Below are positions 26,941 to 35,822 of a DNA stretch of 44,116 nt, piece by piece (the stretch's first letter is position 1; the number at the start of each line of letters is the position of its first letter). A program made the translations under genes and the position numbers. The stretch spans positions 1 through 44,116 of the forward strand of contig JADYYF010000145.1 of NCBI GenBank assembly GCA_020853795.1. The letters run 5' to 3'. This DNA comes from Candidatus Zixiibacteriota bacterium (GTDB lineage: Bacteria; Zixibacteria; MSB-5A5; CAIYYT01). The notes under the pieces were generated by a model. That model searched no databases and had not been told where the DNA came from. It saw nothing but the letters and a program-made list of their open reading frames with translations.

Positions 26941-28083
26941 GTGAAGATCGGCATTACGTGTTATCCAGTGGTGGGTGGTTCGGGTATTGTCGCAACCGAA
27001 CTGGGGATGTCGCTGGCGGCGAAGGGGCACCAGGTACATTTCATTTCGTACCAGTTGCCGTTCCGGCTGGATCAGTTCCGCGAGAACGTCTATTTCCACC
27101 AGGTTGATGTTTCGAGCTATCCGCTGTTCAAGTACCCGCCCTACACACTTTCGTTGGCGGCGAAGATGGCGGACGTGGTGTGCCGCTGGAAGCTCGATTT
27201 GTTGCACGTTCATTATGCCATCCCGCATGCAACCGCGGCGTTCCTGGCCAAGCAGATTGCGGGGGACTGCAAGATCAAGGTGGTGACGACGCTGCACGGC
27301 ACCGATGTGACGTTGGTGGGGAGCGAGCGTTCGTTTTTCGAGATCACCAAATTCTCGGTGCAAGTATCAGACGGCATTACGGCGGTCTCGCAGGCGATTC
27401 GGACGCAGACGCTGGAGATGTTCGGACTCGACAATCACATTGAAGTCATACCGAATTTTGTCGACACGGAGTTGTTCAAGCCGGAGATTCGTCATTGTTC
27501 GCGGCGGACGTTCGCGGCCGATGACGAGAAGATCATCATGCACGCCTCGAATTTTCGTCCGGTCAAGCGGATTCCCGACGTGATTGAGACGTTTCGGCTG
27601 ACGCGGGCGCAGGTGAAGTGCAAACTGATCCTGGTCGGGGATGGTCCGGAGATGAGCCTGGCGGAGCACTTGATTTCGCAGTACGGCCTGACCGAAGATG
27701 TGATGCTGCTGGGGAATCAGGATTCGATCGCGACGATTCTGCCGGTGGCGGATGTGTTCTTGCTGCCGTCGCAGACCGAGTCGTTCGGTTTGGCGGCGCT
27801 GGAAGCGATGTCGTGCGGCGTGCCGGTGATTGCCAGCGACACCGGCGGCTTGCCGGAACTGGTGACCGACGGTCGGGACGGCTATCTGACACCGGTCGGC
27901 AATGTGCATCGTCTGGTCGAGGCGACAACTGCATTGTTGACCGATGAGGCCCGGCTGCGCAAGATGAAGCAGGCGGCGCGCACAACGGCGATCGGGCGGT
28001 TTTCGTCGGAGTTGATGGTGCCGAAATACGAAGATTACTACCTACGAGTGATAGCGGGAACAGGGAATGAGCGCAACGGTTGA
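26941..28083 (+). CDS. bshA: BshA, N-acetyl-alpha-D-glucosaminyl L-malate synthase
   Basis: GTG 26941 lies 9 bases after bshC and gives 380 residues. The GT4/GT-B pattern of BshA is clear: MKIGITCYPVVGGSGIVATE at the N-terminus, LLHVHYAIPHATAAFLAKQ (around 91-109), TTLHGTDVTLVG, and the C-terminal donor site QTESFGLAALEAMSCGVPVI followed by ASDTGGLPE. BshA joins UDP-GlcNAc to L-malate, the first committed step of bacillithiol. The bshA stop overlaps the bshB1 start by 17 bases. The family is well separated from other GT4 enzymes by the GGSG(I/V)VATELG start and by this gene context. Confidence 0.93.
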   Translation: MKIGITCYPVVGGSGIVATELGMSLAAKGHQVHFISYQLPFRLDQFRENVYFHQVDVSSYPLFKYPPYTLSLAAKMADVVCRWKLDLLHVHYAIPHATAAFLAKQIAGDCKIKVVTTLHGTDVTLVGSERSFFEITKFSVQVSDGITAVSQAIRTQTLEMFGLDNHIEVIPNFVDTELFKPEIRHCSRRTFAADDEKIIMHASNFRPVKRIPDVIETFRLTRAQVKCKLILVGDGPEMSLAEHLISQYGLTEDVMLLGNQDSIATILPVADVFLLPSQTESFGLAALEAMSCGVPVIASDTGGLPELVTDGRDGYLTPVGNVHRLVEATTALLTDEARLRKMKQAARTTAIGRFSSELMVPKYEDYYLRVIAGTGNERNG

Positions 28084-28783
28084 CTGCCTGGCAATTGCCG
28101 CCCACCGGGATGATCTGGAGATCACCTCGGGTGGCTTGATCGCGAAGCTGGTTGATTTGGGGCATTCGGTGGCGATGCTGGATTTGACGGCGGGCGAGAT
28201 GGGATCACAGGGCGATGCGGCGGTGCGGACGGCGGAAGCGACAGCGGCTGCGAAGGTGCTGGGAGTCGCCGTGCGTGAAAATTTGGAGTTGCCGGATGCG
28301 TACCTGCAGCCCGCGCTGGACTTTCGGGCACGGCTGGCGCAGAAAATCCGCGACCTGCGACCGCAATTGGTGATTCTTCCGCACTGGCTGCAGCGACATC
28401 CGGATCATCGAGTGGCCTCCGAACTGGGGTTCGATGCGTGTTTCTATGCCGGACTCAAGAAAGCAAAGTTGGAGGGGCAGCCGCATCGTCCGCGCAAGAT
28501 CCTTTATTCGATTTACTACGGCCTGGCCGAACCGACCTTCGCGGTGGACACGACGCAGCAGTTGGAGCGGAAGCTGGAGTCGATTCGGTGCTACAAGTCG
28601 CAGTTTGCGGAGAACGACAAGGAGAACAAGGTGTTTTCGCCCGGCACGGATGTATTCGAACTCGTGCGAGTGCGCGATCGGGCGCTGGGGATGCGGATTC
28701 GCGTCGGTTACGCGGAGGGTTACGTGCAGCGAGAGCTGGTCGCAGTAGACGACCCGATGAAGTTGGGTGGCTTTTCCATTTGA
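28067..28783 (+). CDS. bshB1: BshB1, bacillithiol biosynthesis deacetylase (LmbE/PIG-L family)
   Basis: 238 residues from ATG 28067. PIG-L/LmbE features are the N-terminal AHRDDLEITSGG (residues 12-23), LDLTAGEMGSQGDAAVR (about 40-56), ENLELPDAYL, and the second metal motif RHPDHRVASELG (about 109-120). BshB deacetylates GlcNAc-malate to GlcN-malate using Zn2+. The first metal motif is normally A-H-P-D-D; here Pro is replaced by Arg (codon CGG at 28106-28108), while the His and both Asp are kept, so activity is plausible. Later phrases IYYGLAEPTFAVDTT and KVFSPGTDVFELVRVRDRAL fit BshB1. It completes the three-gene bacillithiol set. Confidence 0.9.
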   Translation: MSATVDCLAIAAHRDDLEITSGGLIAKLVDLGHSVAMLDLTAGEMGSQGDAAVRTAEATAAAKVLGVAVRENLELPDAYLQPALDFRARLAQKIRDLRPQLVILPHWLQRHPDHRVASELGFDACFYAGLKKAKLEGQPHRPRKILYSIYYGLAEPTFAVDTTQQLERKLESIRCYKSQFAENDKENKVFSPGTDVFELVRVRDRALGMRIRVGYAEGYVQRELVAVDDPMKLGGFSI

Positions 28784-29394
28784 ACTCAGCAAAGGAATTA
28801 GCAAGCACGGGGCGAGTCGTTGAGCCGACAAGGGTCGTCGATACGTATTTGGGGCTTCTAGTCGTATGGGGGCCACCGGGCAGGAAAGGCGGGCAAGTTA
28901 TTGGTAAACAGGTAGATAGTGTAACTCAGCCGACTGCGACGTTGCTGTACGCATTATATTCGCAATTTACTCGCAGTTTCAAGGGTTGACGTAATCGATC
29001 ATTTTAGCGATGTTCCTCTGTCTACAGATATTCAAATAGCGGAAGGTCAGGCATTGCAGCGAAGGTACCGGGGCGAATCCTTTCGTGAATCCCCAGCTTC
29101 CGAAGAAACTTTAGGTCGTCAGACGCTGACATTTGAACAAACTGTGAAGTTCAGGTCGCGAGCCGGATGAGGCATTTGCAGAATCCAGACGGGAGGTGAT
29201 CGAGAACAAGGAGAAGGGCGGGCGGAGTCATTGTTGAGATCTCGACTTCGCGCGCGGCAATTCACGGCACGAGGGTGCCGTGATCTGTTGACCGAAGACC
29301 AAGCGGTTGCCTGAGGCAGTCAACTCCGGTGAGCAATTTCCGGATGATCGGCGAAAAATCGGGCAAGTGCGCATTATTCAGGGAGGGTTAACCA
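28784..29394 (+). promoter_or_regulatory. Long non-coding leader before the secreted beta-helix gene
   Basis: 611 bases without a convincing gene; the longer readings here are in frames left over from bshB1. Visible structure: TTGACG at 28986-28991 as a possible -35 without a good -10; a region closed by GTCAG (29046-29050) and CTGAC (29126-29130) that holds a GGGG...CCCC hairpin around 29070-29095; and a perfect hairpin at 29262-29283. A strong ribosome binding site, GGGAGGG, lies about 8 bases before the ATG at 29395. Length and structure suggest a structured 5' untranslated region, but no known riboswitch family is recognised. Confidence 0.4.
29262..29283 (+). promoter_or_regulatory. Perfect 9-bp hairpin in the leader
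   Basis: TCACGGCAC (29262-29270) and GTGCCGTGA (29275-29283) form a 9-base-pair stem with a GAGG tetraloop. No T-run follows, so it is not an obvious terminator. The GAGG loop resembles an anti-Shine-Dalgarno target, but it lies over 100 bases from the start codon. Confidence 0.5.
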
Positions 29395-32300
29395 ATGTTA
29401 CAAAGCTCTATCGTGAAATCGTTGTTGGTGGCTGTCGTCCTGATTTTGTCATTGACGGTAGTCATGGCAGCGGCGCCGGTGAAGCCGCCAGTGAACCAGA
29501 CGGAGCCGGCGGGTCAGCTTTCCGGGAAGGCGGCAATTCCCACTGCAACAATGAAGTTGCAGGCGGGCGCGGCTGGTGTGGCCGATGACGGACCGGGGAT
29601 TCCGGCAAACATACCGGCAATGCCAACGAAGCAGTTTCGCCCGGCGACGGCGGCAGCCACCGCTATCTATCATGGTGAGTTTGGCGGGGCACCGTATGCC
29701 AAGGTCGATGCCGGGGCAGTAGCGGCATTTAAAGCCGAGGCGGCATTGATCGGGGCCGGGGGCTACACATCAGATACCGAATATAGAGGCTTGGATGCCT
29801 GTCTTATATCGTTTGACAACGGCTCGACCTATGCGACCGACCGCGGCGGATGTATCTACATCCAGACCGTAGTTACCGGTCTGCAGGCGGGTGATATCGT
29901 GTATGTCGACAACAATTACTTCTATGACGATGGAACGGGATATTACTCGTACTGGGATCAAGCGCCCTACTGGGTGCTGATTAATCCTTACACGCACAAC
30001 TCGACCGCAACGATCAACAACTGGTTGATCTACTTTGAGGCGGATGGTCTCGGTGGTTACACCATGGTGATCGGCTCGGGCGAGTACAACCTGGCGTTGA
30101 ACAATGACGACCTCACGACAGTAATCGGAGACAAGTTCCGGTTGACGCGCCAAGTGCGGGTGTACCAGGGCGCCACACTGGTGAGCCCGGCAACAAGTTC
30201 GCGAGGATATACCTACTCGACAGCGGGTATCACGGGCGGCACGGAGACTGACGCAAGTTACCTCGACACGCCGGACCTCGATTTGGTGGGAGCCAGCCCG
30301 GTCTGGGTGGATGACGACTGGGCCGGTTCGGACAATGGCGATATTGTCGGCGGGCACATTTACGGTGAGGATGCCTTCGACAATATCCAACAAGGTGTCG
30401 ACGGCAGCGTGGCCGGCGGTGTGGTTAATGTACTTGCCGGCGGTTATGTCGAGAACATCGTCGTCGGCAACTCAGTACACGTCAGCGGCGCCGGTCAGGC
30501 GGTGGTGACAGTGTATCCGGCGCTATCGGCGCCGAATCCGGTGGGAGGCGGTTCGATGCCACCGGGGGCGAGCCACATGATGCTGATCGCGGCGAATGAT
30601 GTCGAGCTATCGGGTATGACGCTGGACGGCGACAATCCAGCCTTGACCAGCGGAATCGTAGTCGGCGGCGCCGATCTGGATGCGCGGAACGGGATTATCA
30701 CCGATCATCCCAGCGGCGTCTATAACGGGCTGCTGATTCACGATTGCACGGTGAAGAACATCTACCTGCGCGGAATTTACGCCTCATCGGGCGGGACGTT
30801 CAATTTCCATCACAACACGGTGGACAATGTCAACGCCGAGTACGCCTCGATCGGCATGTTTAACTATGGCGGCGCGGGGACGTTCGCTTACAATACCGTA
30901 TCGAACTGCAACGACGCGATCTCGTCGAATCATTCGCGAGGCTGCCAGTTCCTCAACAACATTGTGACGGGGTGCGGCAGTGGTGTTCACACCGACAACG
31001 CCGGCGACGGTGGCGGTGTGGCCGATCTGATCGACGGCAATCAGATCTCGAATAGCGCACTCTACGGCTACGGCATCTTCACGTTCGTGCCGTACATCTT
31101 GCCGGTGGTGCAGAACAACACAATCACTAATGTGGATGTGGGTTTGACGGCGGCGGGATCGTATGCGGCGGTAACTCCGCAGTTTCTGAACAACACGGTT
31201 GACGGTCAGAACAAGACCAACAGCACCGGTGTGTATATCACGACCGAGATCTGGGGTTATACTTCCGGCAACGTTACTGTGTTGATGCAGAATAACTCGA
31301 TCACGAACAACACGGATGCGTTCTATGTCGTGGCGGAGGCGGGCTTCACAAACGCCTTGACGGTTTTCGACAACGAAATTCGAAATAATTCGAATTCCAG
31401 TGTGTATGCCGCGACGGGCACCATGGGCGCGGGGACGTTCAATTTGAATTTCTCCGGGAACTGGTGGGGAGTCACCGACCCGACGGCGGTGGCGACACCA
31501 ATTTACGCGGTGGCTGATTATACGCCGTGGCTGGGTGGCGGCACGGCGACGACGCCGGGTTTTGCCGGCGATTTCTCGCTGCTGTGGGTTGACGACGACT
31601 CGCCGCAAACCGGTTCGGTGAATCGGGTTCAGGAAGCTGTCAATCTGGTATCGGGGAGCACGATCAATCTGGCGCCGGGGACCTACCCGGGGCAGGTCGT
31701 GATTTCCGGTTTCACTGATCTCGATCTGATCGGCGCGGGGATCGGCGTGAGCACGATCCAGGCGACGGCGTCGATGGCGCATTCATTCAACAGCGGCTCG
31801 AACAACAACTTCGCGGTGGTATCTGTGGAGAGCTCGACCGGTGTTGACATTTCCGACCTGACCATCGACGGCCTGGGACTGGGCAACAGCAATTATCGGT
31901 TTGTCGGCGCGGCGTACTTCAACGCCGGCGGCAGCATGACCGATGTCGAGGTCAAGGATTGCCGCAACACGCCGTTGGACGGCGGCCAGCACGGCATCGG
32001 CATCTACGCGCTGATCCTGGATGCGGTCGATCGGACGCTGGATCTGACCGATTGTATCGTGAGCGGTTTCCAGAAGGGCGGCATCGTGTTCATCGGCGCC
32101 GACCTGACGGCCACGGCGAACGGCTGTACGGTCACAGGCGGCGGTCCGATGCAATTGGGCTGGCCGGCGCAGAACGGTATCCAGTTCAGCACGGTGGCAG
32201 GCGGCTCGGCGATCGGGAATACGATCAACTACATTTCCTACGTGCCGGCGACCTGGGCTGCGACCGGATTCTTGATCTATGGGCCGGAGACGCTGACGAT

Positions 32301-35013
32301 CGACGGCAACAACCTGAACGAATGCCAGTTCGGCGCGTACATGATCGACGCCGCCGGCAGTTTTTCAGGCAATGCATTTACGGCGACACCGGCGGGTACC
32401 GGGATGCAGGAGTATTACGGCCTCTATGTCTTGTCGCAAGTCGCGGCGAAAGGGAAGCAGCGCCAGGCCCAGCCGTACGACGCTGAGCTGATCGCAGGGA
32501 TCAAGAGCGATTTGGAGCGGCAGGCACTGGCGCCGAATGCGCTGGTAGTCACGGCTGACGACAATATCATGGACGGCGGGAACGGCACGTCATCGCAGGG
32601 AATCGTGGCGTATTCGTACACGGCGGGGAACCTGCAGTTCTCGGCGGACAACAACCGCCTGACGAACTTCGAATGGGGTGCCGGAGTGTATGCCAATCCA
32701 TCGCCGGTTACGGCGGTCTTCACAAACAGCGAATTCCTGTACAACAATGTGGGATTCGAGAGCTACGGCGGCACCGTCGATGTGCAGTTCAACATCTTCC
32801 AGAACACGACAAATGCCACGGACGATTTGGCCGGCAACACCTACAATCAGAATTGCTGGCATGACTGGTCGGGAGTCGGGCCGTATGCGATCGGCGGCGG
32901 CGGTGGCAACACCGATGCCAATCCGGTAGCCGACTGCGGTCTGGACATGACGCCGAACAGCATCGTGTACGATTGCTCGGGCGATTTCACGTTTGACGTC
33001 GGTATCGGCAGTGCCGTGACGGCGTTGGATGCCGCCAACATCTGGCTGGAGTATCCGGCTGAGCTGACGGTAACGAACGTGACCGGGGCGAGCGGCAATT
33101 ACTTTGTCGCGTACACGCAATCGACGAACATACTGAACACGCGGGACACGCTGAAGGTGAATCTGGGTGTGCTCACAGGTGTGGAAGACGGCCCGGCGCC
33201 GCTGTTTACGGTGGCGATGAACGGTAGCGTCTCGTGCCTGGCGGGCGACATCATGATGATCTATCGCGATCTGCGCGACAGCACGAACTCGCAGATCATC
33301 GTGCCGCCGGCCACCGCGATCGACTTCCAGTCGAACTGCGCTGATCCGGACGTGGTGGTCAACTCGCCGGCTGCGGGCGGATTCTATAATATCGCGCCGG
33401 TGCTGAGTCTGACGGCCACCGACGACTGCGATTTGAACGCGCTTTACTATCAGGTGGACGGTTGCACGCCGGGCGGCTGGCTGCCGATTGCCACCGGACT
33501 GAGCGGCACGATTTACAATAATCCGACCTGGTCATTGTCGGGCGCGGAATTTGCAGCCTTGACGGAGGCGAGCCACTGTATTCGCTTCAAAGTGACCGAC
33601 GATTTCGGCCGCGCTAATGCCGATTCGTGCAGCTATACCTGGTGCTTCACCAAGGACGTGACGGCACCGACGCCGCCAATCAACCTGGTGGCGCAGCCGG
33701 GTCACAACAAGGTACAACTGAGCTGGATCAATTCCAGTTCACCGGATGCGATCGGCGTACAGATTCAGCGGATCCCGTGGACGGACTATCCGAACTACGG
33801 CAGTATGCCGACGCCGACCGCGGCGCCGGCCTATCCGGCCAACCAGTTGACCGGCACGACGATTTTAAGCGCGGGCGCGACGCCCAGCACGCCGGGCAAC
33901 CACACGGATGTTATGGGTCTGAGCAATGCGACGCGTGACATCTATTACTTCGGGGCGTTCGCCTATGACGCCGCGGGCAATTACTCCGTGGCGGCACCGT
34001 CGGCGCAGGCGCGGTCGACTTCATACTGGCTGGGCGATCTGGCCAATGAAGCGGTAACGCTGGGCGCGTTCGATGGACTGGTGTACTTTGGCGACCTCGT
34101 GCATTTTTCGTCGACGTACGGGCTGAATGAAGGGGATGGCGGGTATATCAGCCACGCCGACTTCGGGCCGACACACAACAACAGCCCGAAGGGGATTCCG
34201 ATGCCGGACGACAAGGTGGAATTCGAAGACCTGGCGATCTTCGCGATCAACTTTGACGATGTCGTGCCGATGGCGGCGAAGTCTTCGCCGCATCTGACCG
34301 GTGTGGCACCGCTGCCCTACACGGGGATGACGTTGGAGTCGCGGGCTACCACGGACGGGTACCTGGTTGACCTCGTTTTGGCCAACGGCAACAACGACGC
34401 CAAGTCGCTGTTGGCGGAGATCACCTATGATCGAGTCAACCTGACATTGGTAAGTGTACAGCCGGCCAGTGATATTGTCGCAGGCGGTCAGCCGGTGTTC
34501 TTCAAGACGCTGGATAGTGAGAACGGTATTTCGGTCTCGGTAGCCGCGCTGGGCAACGGCGTGAGTTTCCGCGGCTCGGGTGTGATTGCGACGCTGCAGT
34601 TCCAGCAGCGGACGGCGCAGCCGGCCAAGGTCGTGCTGGGGCGGCAAGAAATCCGCGACAACGAGAACCGATCGCTGTTGCCGGCGGTGTTGCCGACTGA
34701 GGAGCCGGTGACAATTGCGGCGGAAGCAGCGGCGGGCACCTGTGTCGTCTACCAGAACTCACCGAACCCATTCAATCCGGACACAAAGATCGCGTACTCG
34801 CTACCGAAGGCGAGCGCGGTCTCGGTGCGGATTTACAATGTGATGGGCCAGGCGGTGCGGACGCTGGTTGACGGCGCGCAGACCGCGGGATATCATGAAG
34901 TGATTTGGAACGGCCGCGATGAGAGCGGGAATCTCGCTGCGTCCGGAGTGTACTTCTATCGGTTCGAGACGGACGGTTTTGCCAAGACCGTCAAGATGAC
35001 ACTGATGAAGTAG
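29395..35013 (+). CDS. Giant secreted beta-helix protein with FlgD-like C-terminal sorting domain (1872 aa)
   Basis: ATG 29395 is supported by GGGAGGG upstream. Residues 1-26 are a signal peptide. Residues about 60-300 form an uncharacterised N-terminal beta domain. Two right-handed parallel beta-helix regions follow, each introduced by a WVDDD motif (residues about 303 and 730) and full of repeats such as NNTITNVDVG, VQNN and GNTINYISYV, like NosD/PbH1 proteins. From about 1185 a cohesin-like segment appears, then Ig/FN3-like domains (FN3 at about 1421-1530), a dockerin-like Ca2+ region (YWLGDLANE ... DGLVYFGDLVHF ... DDKVEFEDLAIF, 1544-1615), a cohesin-like domain (1640-1770), and a final NSPNPFNPDTKIAYSLPKAS to FAKTVKMTLMK domain (1787-1872). 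That last domain is the FlgD-like/type IX-style sorting domain. It is probably a surface adhesin or polysaccharide-binding protein; no catalytic site is assigned. Confidence 0.88.
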   Translation: MLQSSIVKSLLVAVVLILSLTVVMAAAPVKPPVNQTEPAGQLSGKAAIPTATMKLQAGAAGVADDGPGIPANIPAMPTKQFRPATAAATAIYHGEFGGAPYAKVDAGAVAAFKAEAALIGAGGYTSDTEYRGLDACLISFDNGSTYATDRGGCIYIQTVVTGLQAGDIVYVDNNYFYDDGTGYYSYWDQAPYWVLINPYTHNSTATINNWLIYFEADGLGGYTMVIGSGEYNLALNNDDLTTVIGDKFRLTRQVRVYQGATLVSPATSSRGYTYSTAGITGGTETDASYLDTPDLDLVGASPVWVDDDWAGSDNGDIVGGHIYGEDAFDNIQQGVDGSVAGGVVNVLAGGYVENIVVGNSVHVSGAGQAVVTVYPALSAPNPVGGGSMPPGASHMMLIAANDVELSGMTLDGDNPALTSGIVVGGADLDARNGIITDHPSGVYNGLLIHDCTVKNIYLRGIYASSGGTFNFHHNTVDNVNAEYASIGMFNYGGAGTFAYNTVSNCNDAISSNHSRGCQFLNNIVTGCGSGVHTDNAGDGGGVADLIDGNQISNSALYGYGIFTFVPYILPVVQNNTITNVDVGLTAAGSYAAVTPQFLNNTVDGQNKTNSTGVYITTEIWGYTSGNVTVLMQNNSITNNTDAFYVVAEAGFTNALTVFDNEIRNNSNSSVYAATGTMGAGTFNLNFSGNWWGVTDPTAVATPIYAVADYTPWLGGGTATTPGFAGDFSLLWVDDDSPQTGSVNRVQEAVNLVSGSTINLAPGTYPGQVVISGFTDLDLIGAGIGVSTIQATASMAHSFNSGSNNNFAVVSVESSTGVDISDLTIDGLGLGNSNYRFVGAAYFNAGGSMTDVEVKDCRNTPLDGGQHGIGIYALILDAVDRTLDLTDCIVSGFQKGGIVFIGADLTATANGCTVTGGGPMQLGWPAQNGIQFSTVAGGSAIGNTINYISYVPATWAATGFLIYGPETLTIDGNNLNECQFGAYMIDAAGSFSGNAFTATPAGTGMQEYYGLYVLSQVAAKGKQRQAQPYDAELIAGIKSDLERQALAPNALVVTADDNIMDGGNGTSSQGIVAYSYTAGNLQFSADNNRLTNFEWGAGVYANPSPVTAVFTNSEFLYNNVGFESYGGTVDVQFNIFQNTTNATDDLAGNTYNQNCWHDWSGVGPYAIGGGGGNTDANPVADCGLDMTPNSIVYDCSGDFTFDVGIGSAVTALDAANIWLEYPAELTVTNVTGASGNYFVAYTQSTNILNTRDTLKVNLGVLTGVEDGPAPLFTVAMNGSVSCLAGDIMMIYRDLRDSTNSQIIVPPATAIDFQSNCADPDVVVNSPAAGGFYNIAPVLSLTATDDCDLNALYYQVDGCTPGGWLPIATGLSGTIYNNPTWSLSGAEFAALTEASHCIRFKVTDDFGRANADSCSYTWCFTKDVTAPTPPINLVAQPGHNKVQLSWINSSSPDAIGVQIQRIPWTDYPNYGSMPTPTAAPAYPANQLTGTTILSAGATPSTPGNHTDVMGLSNATRDIYYFGAFAYDAAGNYSVAAPSAQARSTSYWLGDLANEAVTLGAFDGLVYFGDLVHFSSTYGLNEGDGGYISHADFGPTHNNSPKGIPMPDDKVEFEDLAIFAINFDDVVPMAAKSSPHLTGVAPLPYTGMTLESRATTDGYLVDLVLANGNNDAKSLLAEITYDRVNLTLVSVQPASDIVAGGQPVFFKTLDSENGISVSVAALGNGVSFRGSGVIATLQFQQRTAQPAKVVLGRQEIRDNENRSLLPAVLPTEEPVTIAAEAAAGTCVVYQNSPNPFNPDTKIAYSLPKASAVSVRIYNVMGQAVRTLVDGAQTAGYHEVIWNGRDESGNLAASGVYFYRFETDGFAKTVKMTLMK

Positions 35014-35023
35014 AACCATCGAC

Positions 35024-35051
35024 ACGGCCGGGCTGGTGACAGCCCGGCCGT
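35024..35051 (+). terminator. GC-rich terminator-like hairpin
   Basis: ACGGCCGGGCT (35024-35034), loop GGTGAC, AGCCCGGCCGT (35041-35051): an 11-bp perfect stem just after the stop of the giant gene. Only a short TT and a C/G-rich tail follow, so it is not a textbook intrinsic terminator. A sibling hairpin with the same arms is at 37150-37178. Confidence 0.5.
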
Positions 35052-35070
35052 TCGTCTGCGGAGCACGATT

Positions 35071-35808
35071 ATGACTATTGACGCGAAGCGACTTCTGATA
35101 GCAGCGACAATCCTACTGGCGGCGTGCGCGACCGGTTTCGGCCAGAACGACAGCAGCGGCCACATCTACATCTTCCCGGAAGAAAAGATCGTGAACCTCA
35201 ACGACACGTTCAGTCTGTACGTGCACGTCGATACGGTTCGCGATCTCAAATCATTTCTGCTCGACGTGGAAGTTGACACGACGGTGATTCAGTTGGTGTC
35301 GGCGACACGGGAGAGCTTTTTCAGCGGCCCGTCGGGAGCATTCTTCTTTTGGAAGGATACGGTGCAGTCGTTCGTGCCGCCGGATTCCGCGTACGTTTAC
35401 GAGCTGCTGGCGTCGCTTTTCGGGCCGACAGCCAACGTCGACGGACCGGGCAACCTGGTGAAGATGAATTTTGTTGCACGCGCGCACGGCGTCAGCTTCG
35501 TCATTTACCGGCGGGTGCAGTTGCTGGATGTTGCCAACGCGCCGATTGTCGCAGCGGATTCGCTGAACGGGATGGTGATTGTCTGCCCGACGGACTACTT
35601 CTTTGGCGATGCCGATTTCAACGGGATCGTCAACATCTCCGACTGCGTCTATCTGATCACCTACATCTTCGGCGGCGGACCGCCGCCGTACCCAATCAAG
35701 TTGATTGGTGACGCCGACTGCAACGATGTGATTAGTATTTCGGACGTAGTCTACATAATCAGCTACATTTTTGGCGGTGGACCACCGCCGTGTAATCCCT
35801 GCGATTAG
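35071..35808 (+). CDS. Secreted cohesin-like plus dockerin protein 1
   Basis: 245 residues from ATG 35071 with a signal peptide (LLIAATILLAACATGFGQ; the Cys at about 17 may make it a lipoprotein). Residues about 35-170 are a cohesin-like beta-sandwich (VNLNDTFSLYVHVDTV, LKSFLLDVEVDTTVIQLVSA, NLVKMNFVARAHGVSFV). The C-terminus is a type I-like dockerin with two Ca2+ loops: GDADFNGIVNISDCVYLITY and GDADCNDVISISDVVYIISY, each followed by IFGGGPPP, and a C-x-x-C-D tail. In known systems dockerins bind cohesins through calcium; a protein carrying both could self-assemble. It sits 57 bases after the giant protein and 14 bases before a similar protein. Confidence 0.85.
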   Translation: MTIDAKRLLIAATILLAACATGFGQNDSSGHIYIFPEEKIVNLNDTFSLYVHVDTVRDLKSFLLDVEVDTTVIQLVSATRESFFSGPSGAFFFWKDTVQSFVPPDSAYVYELLASLFGPTANVDGPGNLVKMNFVARAHGVSFVIYRRVQLLDVANAPIVAADSLNGMVIVCPTDYFFGDADFNGIVNISDCVYLITYIFGGGPPPYPIKLIGDADCNDVISISDVVYIISYIFGGGPPPCNPCD

Positions 35809-35822
35809 CAGGAGAAGGGCAA

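Noticed and set aside
28438-28989. 183-codon plus-strand reading extending from bshB1 into the leader
   Set aside because: Most of it overlaps bshB1 in another frame; the part in the leader has no recognisable sequence or ribosome binding site.
28784-29394. c-di-GMP (GEMM) or cobalamin riboswitch in the long leader
   Set aside because: I looked for the GEMM GCAAAGCC-type core and cobalamin-box-like sequence and found neither; only generic hairpins are present.
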